Assembly: GCA_005889135.1 (NCBI GenBank)
Contig: VBEK01000003.1
Location: 1 to 42,478, forward strand
DNA length: 42,478 nt
Origin: Chloroflexota bacterium
GTDB taxonomy: Bacteria > Chloroflexota > Dormibacteria > Dormibacterales > Dormibacteraceae
Direction of reading: 5' to 3'
Shown: in pieces, positions 1 to 8,239 of the stretch
Layout: every line of letters begins with the position of its first letter
How positions within the stretch are numbered: the first letter of the stretch is position 1
Translations under genes and position numbers: made by a program
Notes under the pieces: model-generated
The model's database searches: none
Seen by the model: the letters and a program-made list of their open reading frames with translations, nothing else
Told to the model about the DNA's origin: nothing

Positions 1-1
1 G

Positions 2-85
2 TGCGACTGCGGCCACACCCTGGAGAAGCGAGGGACGGCATTCGCCTGCCCTCACTGCGGGCGCGAGTATCAGCTCGAGACATGA
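2..85 (+). CDS. C-terminal fragment of a zinc-ribbon protein (cut by window edge)
   Basis: Reading from base 2, a short open frame holds CDCG, a spacer and CPHCGREYQLET, then stops with TGA at 83-85. Four cysteines in a C-x-C ... C-x2-C arrangement near the end of a protein look like the last zinc ribbon of a nucleic-acid-binding or small adaptor protein. The stop overlaps the ATG of the methyltransferase as ATGA (82-85), so the two genes are probably translationally coupled. Only 27 residues are visible, so the family cannot be named. The Cys spacing and the coupling overlap are the whole case that it is real. Confidence 0.55.
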   Translation, partial: CDCGHTLEKRGTAFACPHCGREYQLET

Positions 86-777
86 GCGAGGCTGACCGCA
101 TCGGCGCCGCCTACGAGCGTCTGGATGCGAGGTGGGCTAGGCGCTGGGACCTGGCGAACCCGGGCAACCGGGCGATCCTCGCCGAGCGCCGCCGCCAGTC
201 GTCGCGCCTTTTGGCCGAGGCCGGCCTCTTGCCCCTGGCCGGGCGCCGCGTGCTCGAGGTCGGCTCCGGGTCCGGCGCGGAGCTGGCGTGGCTGCGCGAG
301 CTGGGGGCGATGGCGAAGGACCTGGTGGGGGTCGACCTGCTCCCCGAGCGCGTCGCGGCGGCCCAGAAGGCCTTCCCCGAGATCGAGTTCCGGCAGGGCA
401 ACGCGGAGCGTCTCGAGTTCGCGGCCGCCGAGTTCGACCTCGTGCTCGCGATCACGGTCTTCAGCTCGATCCTCGAGGGCGCGATGGCCCGCAACGTGGC
501 CTCCGAGATCGTCCGGGTACTCCGCCCCGGCGGAGCATTGCTCTGGTACGACGTGCGATACGACAGCGTCTCCAACCGCAACGTGCGCGCGGTGACGGCG
601 GCACGCGTGCGTGACTTGTTTCCGTCACTGCGAGGGGAGGTCAGGACCCTGACGCTCCTGCCACCGCTGGCCCGGCGCCTCGGCCCACTGACCGGCGCGG
701 GCTATCCGGTGCTGTCGGCGTTGCCGCCCCTGCGGAGCCATCTGCTCGGGCTCCTGCGCAAGCCTGAGGGCGACTGA
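82..777 (+). CDS. Class I SAM-dependent methyltransferase
   Basis: 231 residues. The SAM-binding glycine loop VLEVGSGSG lies at about residues 57-65. It is followed by VGVDLL (acidic strand-2 end), FDLVLAITVFSS (motif IV region) and VLRPGGALLWYDVR (strand 5), the usual order of a Methyltransf_11/25 fold. The frame is open back to base 1, but the ATG at 82 is preferred: the preceding bases code for a zinc ribbon in another frame and the two form an ATGA overlap. The stop overlaps the next ATG (TGATG, 775-779), coupling it to the aminotransferase. The acceptor is unknown; a sugar or a lipid-linked sugar is inferred from context. Confidence 0.85.
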   Translation: MSEADRIGAAYERLDARWARRWDLANPGNRAILAERRRQSSRLLAEAGLLPLAGRRVLEVGSGSGAELAWLRELGAMAKDLVGVDLLPERVAAAQKAFPEIEFRQGNAERLEFAAAEFDLVLAITVFSSILEGAMARNVASEIVRVLRPGGALLWYDVRYDSVSNRNVRAVTAARVRDLFPSLRGEVRTLTLLPPLARRLGPLTGAGYPVLSALPPLRSHLLGLLRKPEGD

Positions 778-1976
778 TGCGCTCGGAGTTCCTGCCCTTC
801 GCCCCGCCGCTGATCGGCGACGAGGAGATCGCCGAGGTCGCCCAGACACTTCGCGGGGGCTGGATCACCACCGGCGACCGGGCCCATGAGTTCGAAGAGA
901 GGTTTCGCGACTACGTTGGCGCCGAGGCCGCGCTGGCGGTCAACTCGGCGACCGCGGCGATGCATGTCGCCCTCGCGGCCCTCGGCATCGGCGAAGGCGA
1001 CGCGGTCGTGAGCACCACGATGACGTTCGCCTCGACGATCCATGTCATCGAGCACCAGCGCGCCCGCCCGGTGCTCGTCGACGTCGAGCCGGACACGCTG
1101 AACCTCGACCCGGACCAGGTCGAGGACGCGGTGAAGCGGACGCCCGAGGTCAAGGCGATCATGCCCGTCCACCTCTACGGCCACCCGGCGGACATGGACC
1201 CGATCTATGACATCGCGCACCGCCACGGCCTCGCCGTCATCGAGGACGCGGCGCATTCGCTCCCCGCCCGCTACCACGACCGCGTCATCGGCACGCCGCC
1301 GCCGGGATTCGACCAGCCGAATCTGGTCGCGTTCTCGTTCTACGCGACGAAGAATCTGACCACCGGAGAGGGTGGGATGCTGACGGGCGCGCCGGCGATC
1401 GTCGAGCAGGCGCGGATCTGGAGCCTCCACGGGATGAGCCGCGACGCCTACGACCGCTACACCTCGGACGGGTCGTGGAAGTACGACGTGGTGCTGCCCG
1501 GCTTCAAGTACAACATGGCCGACCTGCAGGCGGCGCTGGGCCTCAAGCAGCTGGCGCGCCTCGACGCCATGCAGCGGCGCCGCCGGGAGATCGTCGCCCA
1601 CTACGACGACGCCTTCGGCCCGGTGGAGGCGCTGGAGACGCCGTACGAGCGCCCGCACGTGCGCAGCGCGTGGCACATCTACCTGCTCCGGCTGCGGCGG
1701 GAGCGGCTGGGCCTCGACCGCGACGCGTTCATGACCGAGCTGCGCAAGCGCAAGATCGGTGCGAGCGTGCACTTCATCCCCATCCACCAGCACTCGTACT
1801 ACCGGCACCGCTACGGCCTGCGACCGCAGAGCTTCCCGGTTGCGCAGCGCGAGTACGAGCGGATGCTGTCGCTCCCGCTGAGCCCGGCCCACTCCGACGA
1901 GGACGTCGACGACGTCATCCAGGCTGTGAAGGAGATCGTCCGCGACCACCCCGCAAGAATGCGAACTGTCGCGTGA
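777..1976 (+). CDS. DegT/DnrJ/EryC1/StrS-family PLP aminotransferase (nucleotide-sugar)
   Basis: 399 residues, normal length. The family transfers an amino group, usually from glutamate, onto a keto-sugar nucleotide. Visible marks are AVNSATAAMHVAL (PLP phosphate region), IEDAAHS (Asp that contacts the PLP ring) and FYATKNLTTGEGG with the Schiff-base Lys at residue 192. This is the first of three DegT proteins here (others at 4898-6004 and 16581-17684). Its start overlaps the methyltransferase stop by one base. The 3' end overlaps the convergent sugar-phosphate transferase by 62 bases, so no conventional terminator fits between them. The exact keto-sugar substrate cannot be read from the sequence. 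Confidence 0.93.
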   Translation: MRSEFLPFAPPLIGDEEIAEVAQTLRGGWITTGDRAHEFEERFRDYVGAEAALAVNSATAAMHVALAALGIGEGDAVVSTTMTFASTIHVIEHQRARPVLVDVEPDTLNLDPDQVEDAVKRTPEVKAIMPVHLYGHPADMDPIYDIAHRHGLAVIEDAAHSLPARYHDRVIGTPPPGFDQPNLVAFSFYATKNLTTGEGGMLTGAPAIVEQARIWSLHGMSRDAYDRYTSDGSWKYDVVLPGFKYNMADLQAALGLKQLARLDAMQRRRREIVAHYDDAFGPVEALETPYERPHVRSAWHIYLLRLRRERLGLDRDAFMTELRKRKIGASVHFIPIHQHSYYRHRYGLRPQSFPVAQREYERMLSLPLSPAHSDEDVDDVIQAVKEIVRDHPARMRTVA

Positions 1977-2550
1977 GCACCAGGCCGGCCGTCTTGAGCA
2001 AGATGGCGGCGTCGGTCGCCGGCGAGGCGCGCTCGAGGTAGCCCAGCTCGAGCGCGAGCTTGCGCGGCATGACCTCCTCCACGTAGCGGTCCTCCGGGTC
2101 GGCGCCGCGGAGCTGCTCCTCCTCGTCGATGAACGCGACGGTCGCCGGCCCGGTGATGCCGGGCCGGACGGTAAGCAGGCGTCGCTGCTCCGGCGTGTAG
2201 CGCTCGACGTAGCGCGGGTGCTCGGGCCTGGGACCTACCAGGCTCATGTCCCCCTTGACCACGTTGAGCAGCTGCGGCAGCTCGTCGATCTTGGTCCGGC
2301 GCAGCAGCCGCCCGACCCTCGTCACCCGAACGTCGTCGCCCGCGGTGACCGCCGGGCCCGCGGCCCCGGCCCGCATGGTGCGCAGCTTGTGGATCTGAAA
2401 CTGCCTCTCGCCCCGGCCGACGCGCGGGCCGTTGTAGAAGGCTGGACCAGGGGAGTCGAGCTTGACGGCGAGCGCCGCCGCGGCGACGACGGGCGAGGTC
2501 ATCACCAGGCCCAGCAGCCCAACCGCCAGGTCGACGCCTCGCCGGATCAT
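1915..2550 (-). CDS. Small monotopic sugar-phosphate transferase (PglC/WcaJ-C-terminal type), glycan initiator
   Basis: 211 residues, the size of the minimal PglC-like catalytic unit without the N-terminal multi-spanning domain of WbaP/WcaJ. The N-terminus is a re-entrant membrane helix (VDLAVGLLGLVMTSP ... AAALAVKLDSPGP). Next come KLRTM, the catalytic Asp-Glu pair in KIDELPQL (residues 89-90) and GDMSLVGPRP. The family moves a sugar-1-phosphate from a UDP-sugar onto undecaprenyl phosphate at the inner face of the membrane. Its ATG overlaps the stop of the upstream GT4 gene (ATGA, 2547-2550), so the two form a coupled pair. A second initiator of the same class lies at 15976-16584. Confidence 0.93.
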   Translation of the reverse strand: MIRRGVDLAVGLLGLVMTSPVVAAAALAVKLDSPGPAFYNGPRVGRGERQFQIHKLRTMRAGAAGPAVTAGDDVRVTRVGRLLRRTKIDELPQLLNVVKGDMSLVGPRPEHPRYVERYTPEQRRLLTVRPGITGPATVAFIDEEEQLRGADPEDRYVEEVMPRKLALELGYLERASPATDAAILLKTAGLVLTRQFAFLRGGRGRSPSQPG

Positions 2551-3788
2551 CGCGGTCGCGAGACCTCGCGGAGGACGTGGGCGAGCTGGACGGCCAGCTT
2601 GTCACGGTTGAAGTGCTCGTCCACGTAGGCGCGGCCGTTGCGCCCCATCTGCTTTGCGCCCTCGGGGTCGCGGGCCAGCGACTCGACGGCGTCACGCAGC
2701 TCGCGTGCGTTCCCGGGCTCGGTCACGACGCCGCACCGCGCGTCGCGCACGACGTCCGCGCCCTCGCCCCACAGCGCGGCGACGAGCGGCTGCCCCACGG
2801 CCATGGACTCGAACATCTTCGAGGGCAGCGCGGAGCGGAAGACGTCCAAAGGCCGAAGGGAGACGATCCCGGCGTACGCCAGGTTGAGGAGCGTGGGCAT
2901 CGACGACTTGGGCTGATTGGGCAGAAAGATCACGTTGGCGATCTTCTCCGCGGCGGCCTTGTCGACCAGCGTCGCCTTGTCCGCGCCCTCGCCGGCCAGC
3001 ACATAGAGGACGTCGGGGTTGCCGGTCATCTTCGCGGCCTCGAGGATGACGTCGAGGCCCTGGGACAGGCCGTGGGTACCCGCGTAGAGGAACACCTTGC
3101 GGCCGTCCAGGCCCAGCTTGCGGGCGAGCTCCGGGTCCGGCGCGGCGGGCTGGTAGATCGTCGTGTCGACTCCGTTGGTGAGGAGGACGAGCTTGTGCCG
3201 CGGCACACCGCGCGATGCGAGCTTGTCGTAGATGCCGTGCGTGGGCACGGTGACCCGCGCCGCCCACTGGTAGAGGTGCATCTCGAGCATCTCGGCGAGA
3301 CGGATAGCGAAGCGGTTGCGAAGCATGCCCAGCTCGATGGCGGACTGCGGCCAGATGTCACTCACGTTGAAGACGAAAGGCGCGCGCTTGAGGCGCGAAT
3401 ACACGAGCGCCGCAAGGCCGATGGGCAGCGGCGGCGACTGCACGAAGATGACGTCCACCGGTCCCACCTTCCGCACTGCGGTCAGGCTCGAGAAGACGAA
3501 CGAGAACTGCATAAGGAGGCGCTTGAAAAACCCGGCGTTCGGCGTCGCGAAGACCCAACGGCGCAGCACGCGCACCCCGTCCATCCGCTCCTCCATCCCG
3601 AAGTGGCCGCGGTAGCCCTCCTGGATGACGCCGGTCGGATAGTTCGGCAGGGCCGTGACGACGCTGACGTCGTGCCCCGCGGCGGCGAGGCGCTTGGCCA
3701 GCTCGAACATGCGTATCTGCGGAGCGCCGATCTCGGGCGGGAAGTACTGGGTCAGGAACATGACCCGCATCCCGCGGTCAGCCATCAT
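2547..3788 (-). CDS. GT4-family glycosyltransferase (WbuB-like)
   Basis: 413 residues. It begins with the two-domain GT-B opening MRVMFLTQYFPPEIGAPQIR and contains DIWPQSAIELGML, LLTNGVDT, FLYAGTHGLSQG (start of the nucleotide-binding domain) and SKMFESMAVGQPLVA (the E-x7-E-like donor loop). This pattern matches WbuB/WbpY-type enzymes that add a second sugar to an undecaprenyl-linked one. Two tandem ATGs at 3783-3788 or the ATG at 3768-3770 could be the start; the conserved domain begins at the latter, so the real protein may be 407 residues. It diverges from wecB with only 26 bases between starts and is coupled to the initiator downstream. Confidence 0.92.
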   Translation of the reverse strand: MMADRGMRVMFLTQYFPPEIGAPQIRMFELAKRLAAAGHDVSVVTALPNYPTGVIQEGYRGHFGMEERMDGVRVLRRWVFATPNAGFFKRLLMQFSFVFSSLTAVRKVGPVDVIFVQSPPLPIGLAALVYSRLKRAPFVFNVSDIWPQSAIELGMLRNRFAIRLAEMLEMHLYQWAARVTVPTHGIYDKLASRGVPRHKLVLLTNGVDTTIYQPAAPDPELARKLGLDGRKVFLYAGTHGLSQGLDVILEAAKMTGNPDVLYVLAGEGADKATLVDKAAAEKIANVIFLPNQPKSSMPTLLNLAYAGIVSLRPLDVFRSALPSKMFESMAVGQPLVAALWGEGADVVRDARCGVVTEPGNARELRDAVESLARDPEGAKQMGRNGRAYVDEHFNRDKLAVQLAHVLREVSRPR

Positions 3789-3814
3789 CGAGTTCGGACC
3801 CCGATGGTTGCCCC

Positions 3815-4885
3815 ATGAAAGCGCTCACGGTGCTGGGCGCACGGCCCCAGTTCATCAAGGCCGCGCCAGTATCGCGCGTCCTGCGCCGGAGCCATGAGGA
3901 GTTGATCCTGCACACCGGCCAGCACTACGACGACGCGATGTCCGACCTCTTCTTCCGCCAGCTCGACATCCCCGCGCCCGACCTGAACCTCGGCGTCGGC
4001 TCCGGGCCTCATGGCGCCCAGACCGCCGCGATGCTGGAGGGAGTCGAAAAGGTCGCCATCGACCGCCGCCCCGACGTGGTGCTGGTTTACGGCGACACGA
4101 ACTCCACGCTCGCCGGCGCGCTCGCGGCAGCCAAGCTCCACATCCCCGTCGCGCACGTCGAGGCGGGGCTGCGCAGCTTCGACCGGCGCATGCCCGAGGA
4201 GGTCAACCGCGTCGTCGCCGACCACCTCAGCGCGCTGCTCCTCTGTCCGACGCAGACCGCAGTCGCGAACCTCGCGGCCGAGGGCATGAGGGAAGGCGTG
4301 CGCATGGTCGGCGACGTCATGTACGACGCGTTCCTCCAGAACCTCGATCGAGCGCGCACACAGTGCACGGTCCTGGACGACCTCGGCCTGCAGCGCGGGG
4401 GCTACGACCTCCTGACCGTGCACCGCGCGGAGAACGTCGACGACCCCCGCAGGCTGGGCGCGATCCTCGAAGGCGTAGGCGCGAGCAGGCGCCGCGTCGT
4501 CTTTCCCGTGCACCCGCGCACGCGCGCCGCCCTGGCCCGCGACGGTGCGCAGGTCGCGCCTGGCGTGATGCTCATCGATCCTGTCGGCTACCTCGAGATG
4601 CTGGTGCTCGAGGACGGCGCGGCCAAGGTCGTCACCGACTCGGGAGGCGTGCAGAAGGAGGCCTATTTCGCGGGCAGGCCCTGCATCACGCTGCGCGACC
4701 GCACGGAGTGGACGGAGACGGTCGAGGAAGGCTGGAACGTGCTCGCCGGCACGGACCCGGCGAAGGTCGCCTCCGCCATGCGCGACTTCAATCCCGAGGG
4801 CGAGCGCCCGAAGCTTTTCGGCGACGGCCACGCCGCGGAGCGCGTGGTTGACGCGTTGTCTGCTGTGGAGATGGTCAGCCCATAA
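3815..4885 (+). CDS. wecB: Non-hydrolysing UDP-N-acetylglucosamine 2-epimerase
   Basis: 356 residues, full family length. It interconverts UDP-GlcNAc and UDP-ManNAc (or the 3-amino analogue, as WbpI/WlbD do). Family landmarks: VLGARPQFIKAAPVS at the N-terminus, TGQHYD, VYGDTNSTLAG, VAHVEAGLRS and RMPEEVNRVVAD (catalytic acidic residues), then VTDSGGVQKEAYF in the UDP-binding domain. It is followed by a DegT aminotransferase and a Gfo/Idh/MocA dehydrogenase, the companions expected in a 2,3-diamino-mannuronate-type pathway. A four-codon frame (MVAP, 3804-3818) ends across its ATG as ATGA, a possible leader peptide or chance. Confidence 0.94.
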   Translation: MKALTVLGARPQFIKAAPVSRVLRRSHEELILHTGQHYDDAMSDLFFRQLDIPAPDLNLGVGSGPHGAQTAAMLEGVEKVAIDRRPDVVLVYGDTNSTLAGALAAAKLHIPVAHVEAGLRSFDRRMPEEVNRVVADHLSALLLCPTQTAVANLAAEGMREGVRMVGDVMYDAFLQNLDRARTQCTVLDDLGLQRGGYDLLTVHRAENVDDPRRLGAILEGVGASRRRVVFPVHPRTRAALARDGAQVAPGVMLIDPVGYLEMLVLEDGAAKVVTDSGGVQKEAYFAGRPCITLRDRTEWTETVEEGWNVLAGTDPAKVASAMRDFNPEGERPKLFGDGHAAERVVDALSAVEMVSP

Positions 4886-4897
4886 CATGGCTTCGCT

Positions 4898-6004
4898 TTG
4901 GGAACGCTGAAGCCCATCCCGGTCGCCGTCCCGCAGATCGGCGACGAGGAGCGCGAGGCGGTCCTCGCCGTGCTCGACAGCGGCCAGCTGGCGCAAGGGC
5001 CGGTGGTCGAGGCGTTCGAGCGCGAGTTCGCGGCGTGGTGCGGCGTGGCGCACGCGGTGGCCGTCAACTCCGGCACCGCCGCGCTCCACCTGCTCATGCT
5101 GGCGCACGGCCTGAGCCAGGGCGACGAGGTGATCACCAGCCCTTTCACCTTCGTCGCCTCGGCCAACGCGGCGCTCTTCGTCGGCGCGCGGCCGGTGTTC
5201 GTCGACATCGAGGAAGAGACGTACTGCCTCGACGCATCGCGCGTGGAGGCAGCGATCACGCCGCGCACGCGCGCCATCATGCCCGTCGACCTCTACGGCC
5301 ACCCCGCCCCGATCGACGCACTGCGCGACATCGCCTCGCGTCGTGGCGTGCTCCTCATCGAGGACGCGTGCCAGGCGCACGGCGCGATGGTGGGCGCGCG
5401 CAAGGCCGGCGCGCTCGGAGTCGACGCCACGTTCTCGTTCTACCCGACCAAGAACATGACGACCGCCGAGGGAGGGATGGTCACGACGGCCGACGCCCGC
5501 CTTGCCGAAACGGTCGCCATGCTGCGCCAGCACGGCGCGACCGAGCGCTACCACCACAACATGCTTGGCTACAACTTCCGCATGACCGACATCGCGGCGG
5601 CCATCGGTCGCGCCCAGCTGCGCAAGCTCGACGGCTGGAACGAGGCCCGGCGTCGCAACGCGTCGCTGCTCGACGAAGGCCTGGCGAGCGTCCCCGGGGT
5701 GCGGACGCCGAAGGAGCGCCCGGGCCATCGCCACGCCTACCACCAGTACACGGTGCTGGTCGAGGGCGACCGGGACCGCTTCCAATCGCGCCTGCGCGAA
5801 CTGGGCGTGGGCTCGGCCGTGCATTACGCGGTGCCCGTGCACAGGCAACCCCTCTACGCGACCCTGGGTTATGGCGAAGTGTCGATGCCTGTGGCCGAGC
5901 GCGTGGCCGAGCATGTGCTGTCGCTTCCAGTGCACCCCGCCCTCAGCGAATCGGACCTCGACCGCATCGTCGAGGCTGTCCGCCAGGTCGCCACGAGCAC
6001 GTGA
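4898..6004 (+). CDS. DegT-family aminotransferase, WbpE/WlbC-like by context
   Basis: 368 residues. VAVNSGTAALHLLM, VDLYGHPAP, IEDACQAHGA and FYPTKNMTTAEGG (Schiff-base Lys at residue 185) give the complete DegT signature. The frame begins with TTG at 4898; the nearby ATG at 4887 is out of frame and ends after seven codons, so it cannot be the start. No good ribosome site is visible. The stop overlaps the GTG of the dehydrogenase (GTGA, 6001-6004). With WecB upstream and a Gfo/Idh/MocA dehydrogenase downstream, the likely reaction is amination of a UDP-3-keto-GlcNAc-type sugar. That is inferred from the known wbp/wlb gene sets, not shown by sequence alone. Confidence 0.92.
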   Translation: MGTLKPIPVAVPQIGDEEREAVLAVLDSGQLAQGPVVEAFEREFAAWCGVAHAVAVNSGTAALHLLMLAHGLSQGDEVITSPFTFVASANAALFVGARPVFVDIEEETYCLDASRVEAAITPRTRAIMPVDLYGHPAPIDALRDIASRRGVLLIEDACQAHGAMVGARKAGALGVDATFSFYPTKNMTTAEGGMVTTADARLAETVAMLRQHGATERYHHNMLGYNFRMTDIAAAIGRAQLRKLDGWNEARRRNASLLDEGLASVPGVRTPKERPGHRHAYHQYTVLVEGDRDRFQSRLRELGVGSAVHYAVPVHRQPLYATLGYGEVSMPVAERVAEHVLSLPVHPALSESDLDRIVEAVRQVATST

Positions 6005-7059
6005 CCCGCCTCGCCCTCATCGGCCTCGGCATGATGGGCGCCAATCATCTCCGTGTTTTGAGCGAGCTCGATGGAGTCGAGCTCGTGGCGGTCTGCGACC
6101 AGAACCCCGAGCTGGTCCGCGCGGCCGCGCGCAGGACCTCGAGCACCGGGTACGTGTCGTGGGCCGACATGCTGGACCGTGAGCGGCTCGACGCGGCCGT
6201 GGTCGCTGTGCCGACGCGCTTCCATCTCGAGGTCGGGCTCGCGGTCATCGAGCACGGCCTCCACGTCCTGGTCGAGAAGCCGATCGCTAACGGGCTCGAT
6301 GAAGGCCGGCGCCTTGTGCGGGCGGCGCAGCAGGCGGGGAAGGTGCTTGCGGTCGGGCACATCGAGCGCTTCAACCCGGCGGTTCGGGAGATGGAGCGAC
6401 GCCTCGCCGCCGGCGACGTCGGTCGCATCTTCCAGATTCAGGCCCGCCGCGTGGGACCGTTCCCCGCGCGCATCCGGGACGTCGGCGTCGTCATCGACCT
6501 CGCGACGCACGACCTCGACGTCATGAGCAGGCTGGCGGGCTCGGAGGTGCAGCACCTCTACGCCGAGACCGAGCAGCGCATCCACACCGACCACGAGGAC
6601 ATCCTCAACGCACTGCTCAAGTTCGACGGCGGGATGCTGGGCGTGCTGCAGGTCAATTGGCTGACACCGACCAAGATTCGTGAGATCAGCGTCCTTGGGG
6701 AGAACGGCATGCTCGTATGCAACTACCTCACCCAGGACCTCGCGCACTTCCGCAACGCGGAGGTGCTCCCGCGAAGGGAGACTCGCCGGCGCCCTCGCGC
6801 CGTCAGAGAAGGAGAGAGGAAGAGCTTTCCGGTCGACAGGGCTGAGCCTCTCCGCCTCGAGCTGCAGTCGTTCGTCGAGGCCGTGCGCGGCGAGCACCCG
6901 GTGGATACCGACGGCGAGGCCGGGCTGCGCACGCTGCACCTGGCGCTCGGGCTGGTCAGATCGGCGACGGAGTCGCGCGTGCTTGGGAAAGACGACCTGC
7001 GTGCGCTATGGAAGGGCTCGATTCCCCTCGCGGACCATCCGGCCGGCGACGACCTGTAG
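6001..7059 (+). CDS. Gfo/Idh/MocA-family NAD(P)-dependent oxidoreductase, UDP-HexNAc 3-dehydrogenase-like
   Basis: 352 residues from a GTG in a GTGA overlap with the aminotransferase. The same frame stays open far upstream, but those residues are a shadow of the aminotransferase. The Rossmann motif LIGLGMMGANH is at the extreme N-terminus, VEKPIANG with the catalytic Lys at residue 93 follows, then GHIERFNPAV and DLATHDLDVM. The GHxxRFNPA form occurs in WlbA/WbpB and related UDP-GlcNAc(A) 3-dehydrogenases, which make the 3-keto sugar for a DegT partner. The last 54 bases overlap the convergent ligase gene. Substrate and whether it is a 6-acid remain inferred. Confidence 0.9.
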   Translation: MTRLALIGLGMMGANHLRVLSELDGVELVAVCDQNPELVRAAARRTSSTGYVSWADMLDRERLDAAVVAVPTRFHLEVGLAVIEHGLHVLVEKPIANGLDEGRRLVRAAQQAGKVLAVGHIERFNPAVREMERRLAAGDVGRIFQIQARRVGPFPARIRDVGVVIDLATHDLDVMSRLAGSEVQHLYAETEQRIHTDHEDILNALLKFDGGMLGVLQVNWLTPTKIREISVLGENGMLVCNYLTQDLAHFRNAEVLPRRETRRRPRAVREGERKSFPVDRAEPLRLELQSFVEAVRGEHPVDTDGEAGLRTLHLALGLVRSATESRVLGKDDLRALWKGSIPLADHPAGDDL

Positions 7060-8220
7060 GGCCGCCACCAACCAGAACAGCACGCTGAGGTCGTTCTTCC
7101 AGTACGGCGTGTCGAACAGGCCGTGCACCGCGTAGAGCACGATGGCGCCGGCGCACCCCCAGCACAGGGGCCGCGCAACGTCCCGCGCGGTACGCAGCCC
7201 CCGCGCCGCGCGCCAGAGGATGCCGAAGAAGATGACCGCGAAGGCCAGCAGTCCAAGCAGGCCGAGTTCGCTCCACATCGACAGCCAGATGTCGTGCGGG
7301 TAGATCTCAACCTCCTCGTTGGTCGGACGGTAAGGCGCGACCGTGGTGGCGAATCCGCCAATGCCGGCGCCGGTGATTGGCATATGGGAGAGCATCTCCA
7401 GCGTCTGGCGGTAGATCGACTCGCGGGTTGCCACCGAGCGTGCGAGCGTGAAAAAGCGGTCGAGGACGAACGGGATCTCGAGCGAAGCCAGGGCGAGGAT
7501 GGCGAAGGCGGCCGCGGCGCGCAGCCGCCAGCGAGCTGTCTGGGCGGTAATGACCAGCACGACGGCCAACACGCCCATCGCCAGGAAGGACGCGCGTGAG
7601 AGAGCGGTGAGAATGGCCACGAACACCAGCGCCAGCACAGGCGCGGCCAGGAGGCGCTCACGTGGCCGCGACGGAAACAGGGTGAACGCCGCGGCGAAGG
7701 CCAGCAGTGGCTCGAGGTACATCGCATCGGCGTTCGCGGACGTGTTGAGGAACGAGGGCGGGGCGCCGAGGTGAAGGTCATTGTGGGCGGCGACCCATAC
7801 GAAAGTAATGATCTGGCCGGTCGCAAACAGGGCCGCGCCAACTCCGGTCACGCCCAGAAAGACGCGGAGATCATCGCGAGAGCGCAGCATGTCGACCGCG
7901 ATGTAGAAGACCGCGATCGCCTCGAGGAGGTAGGCGCGGTAGATGCCGAGCGCGCGCACGTGGTCGGGGGCGACGACGATGCCCACCACGCCGGCGAGAA
8001 GCAACAAAGCGATGGGGATGTCGTAGGGCGTGCGCGCCCGGGGCAGTCGCTTCTCGGTCCAGAGAACGGCCACGTAGGCCGCGACCGTGAGCAGGATCAG
8101 ATTCTCCAGGAGCGTGGTCGGAAGCGGCCCGACGCGCCACCGCACTATGTACAGCGGCAGGCACGCGGCCGTGAGCGCCAGCATCCAGAGCGCCGCTCGC
8201 CTGGCTCTCGCGGCGGTCAC
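7006..8220 (-). CDS. O-antigen ligase / Wzy-type polymerase, paralogue 1
   Basis: 404 residues, about ten or more membrane segments. The Wzy_C/WaaL signature is clear: RESIYRQTLEMLSHMPITGAG with a G-x-GG-F turn, then a periplasmic YPHDIWL stretch followed by ELGLLGLLAF. The His after the Pro is the conserved ligase/polymerase residue. These proteins join lipid-linked glycan units to each other or to an acceptor on the outer face of the membrane. It starts with GTG at 8220, 19 bases after the glycosyltransferase stop. It is strongly similar to the protein at 9374-10573 at both ends (VRWRVGP-PTTLLE near the N-terminus, PYWKNDLSV near the C-terminus), so a tandem duplication now flanks the glycosyltransferase. 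Confidence 0.9.
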   Translation of the reverse strand: MTAARARRAALWMLALTAACLPLYIVRWRVGPLPTTLLENLILLTVAAYVAVLWTEKRLPRARTPYDIPIALLLLAGVVGIVVAPDHVRALGIYRAYLLEAIAVFYIAVDMLRSRDDLRVFLGVTGVGAALFATGQIITFVWVAAHNDLHLGAPPSFLNTSANADAMYLEPLLAFAAAFTLFPSRPRERLLAAPVLALVFVAILTALSRASFLAMGVLAVVLVITAQTARWRLRAAAAFAILALASLEIPFVLDRFFTLARSVATRESIYRQTLEMLSHMPITGAGIGGFATTVAPYRPTNEEVEIYPHDIWLSMWSELGLLGLLAFAVIFFGILWRAARGLRTARDVARPLCWGCAGAIVLYAVHGLFDTPYWKNDLSVLFWLVAALQVVAGRMVREGNRALP

Positions 8221-8239
8221 GAGCTGCGGGGTCGCGGCG

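Noticed and set aside
3785-5935. 716-residue frame on the minus strand across wecB and an aminotransferase
   Set aside because: Arg/His/Val/Ala-rich text with no family motif, exactly opposite well-supported genes. It is a GC-driven antisense shadow.
5035-6000. N-terminal extension of the Gfo/Idh/MocA protein
   Set aside because: Arg-rich out-of-frame reading of the aminotransferase; the Rossmann motif begins only after the GTG at 6001.
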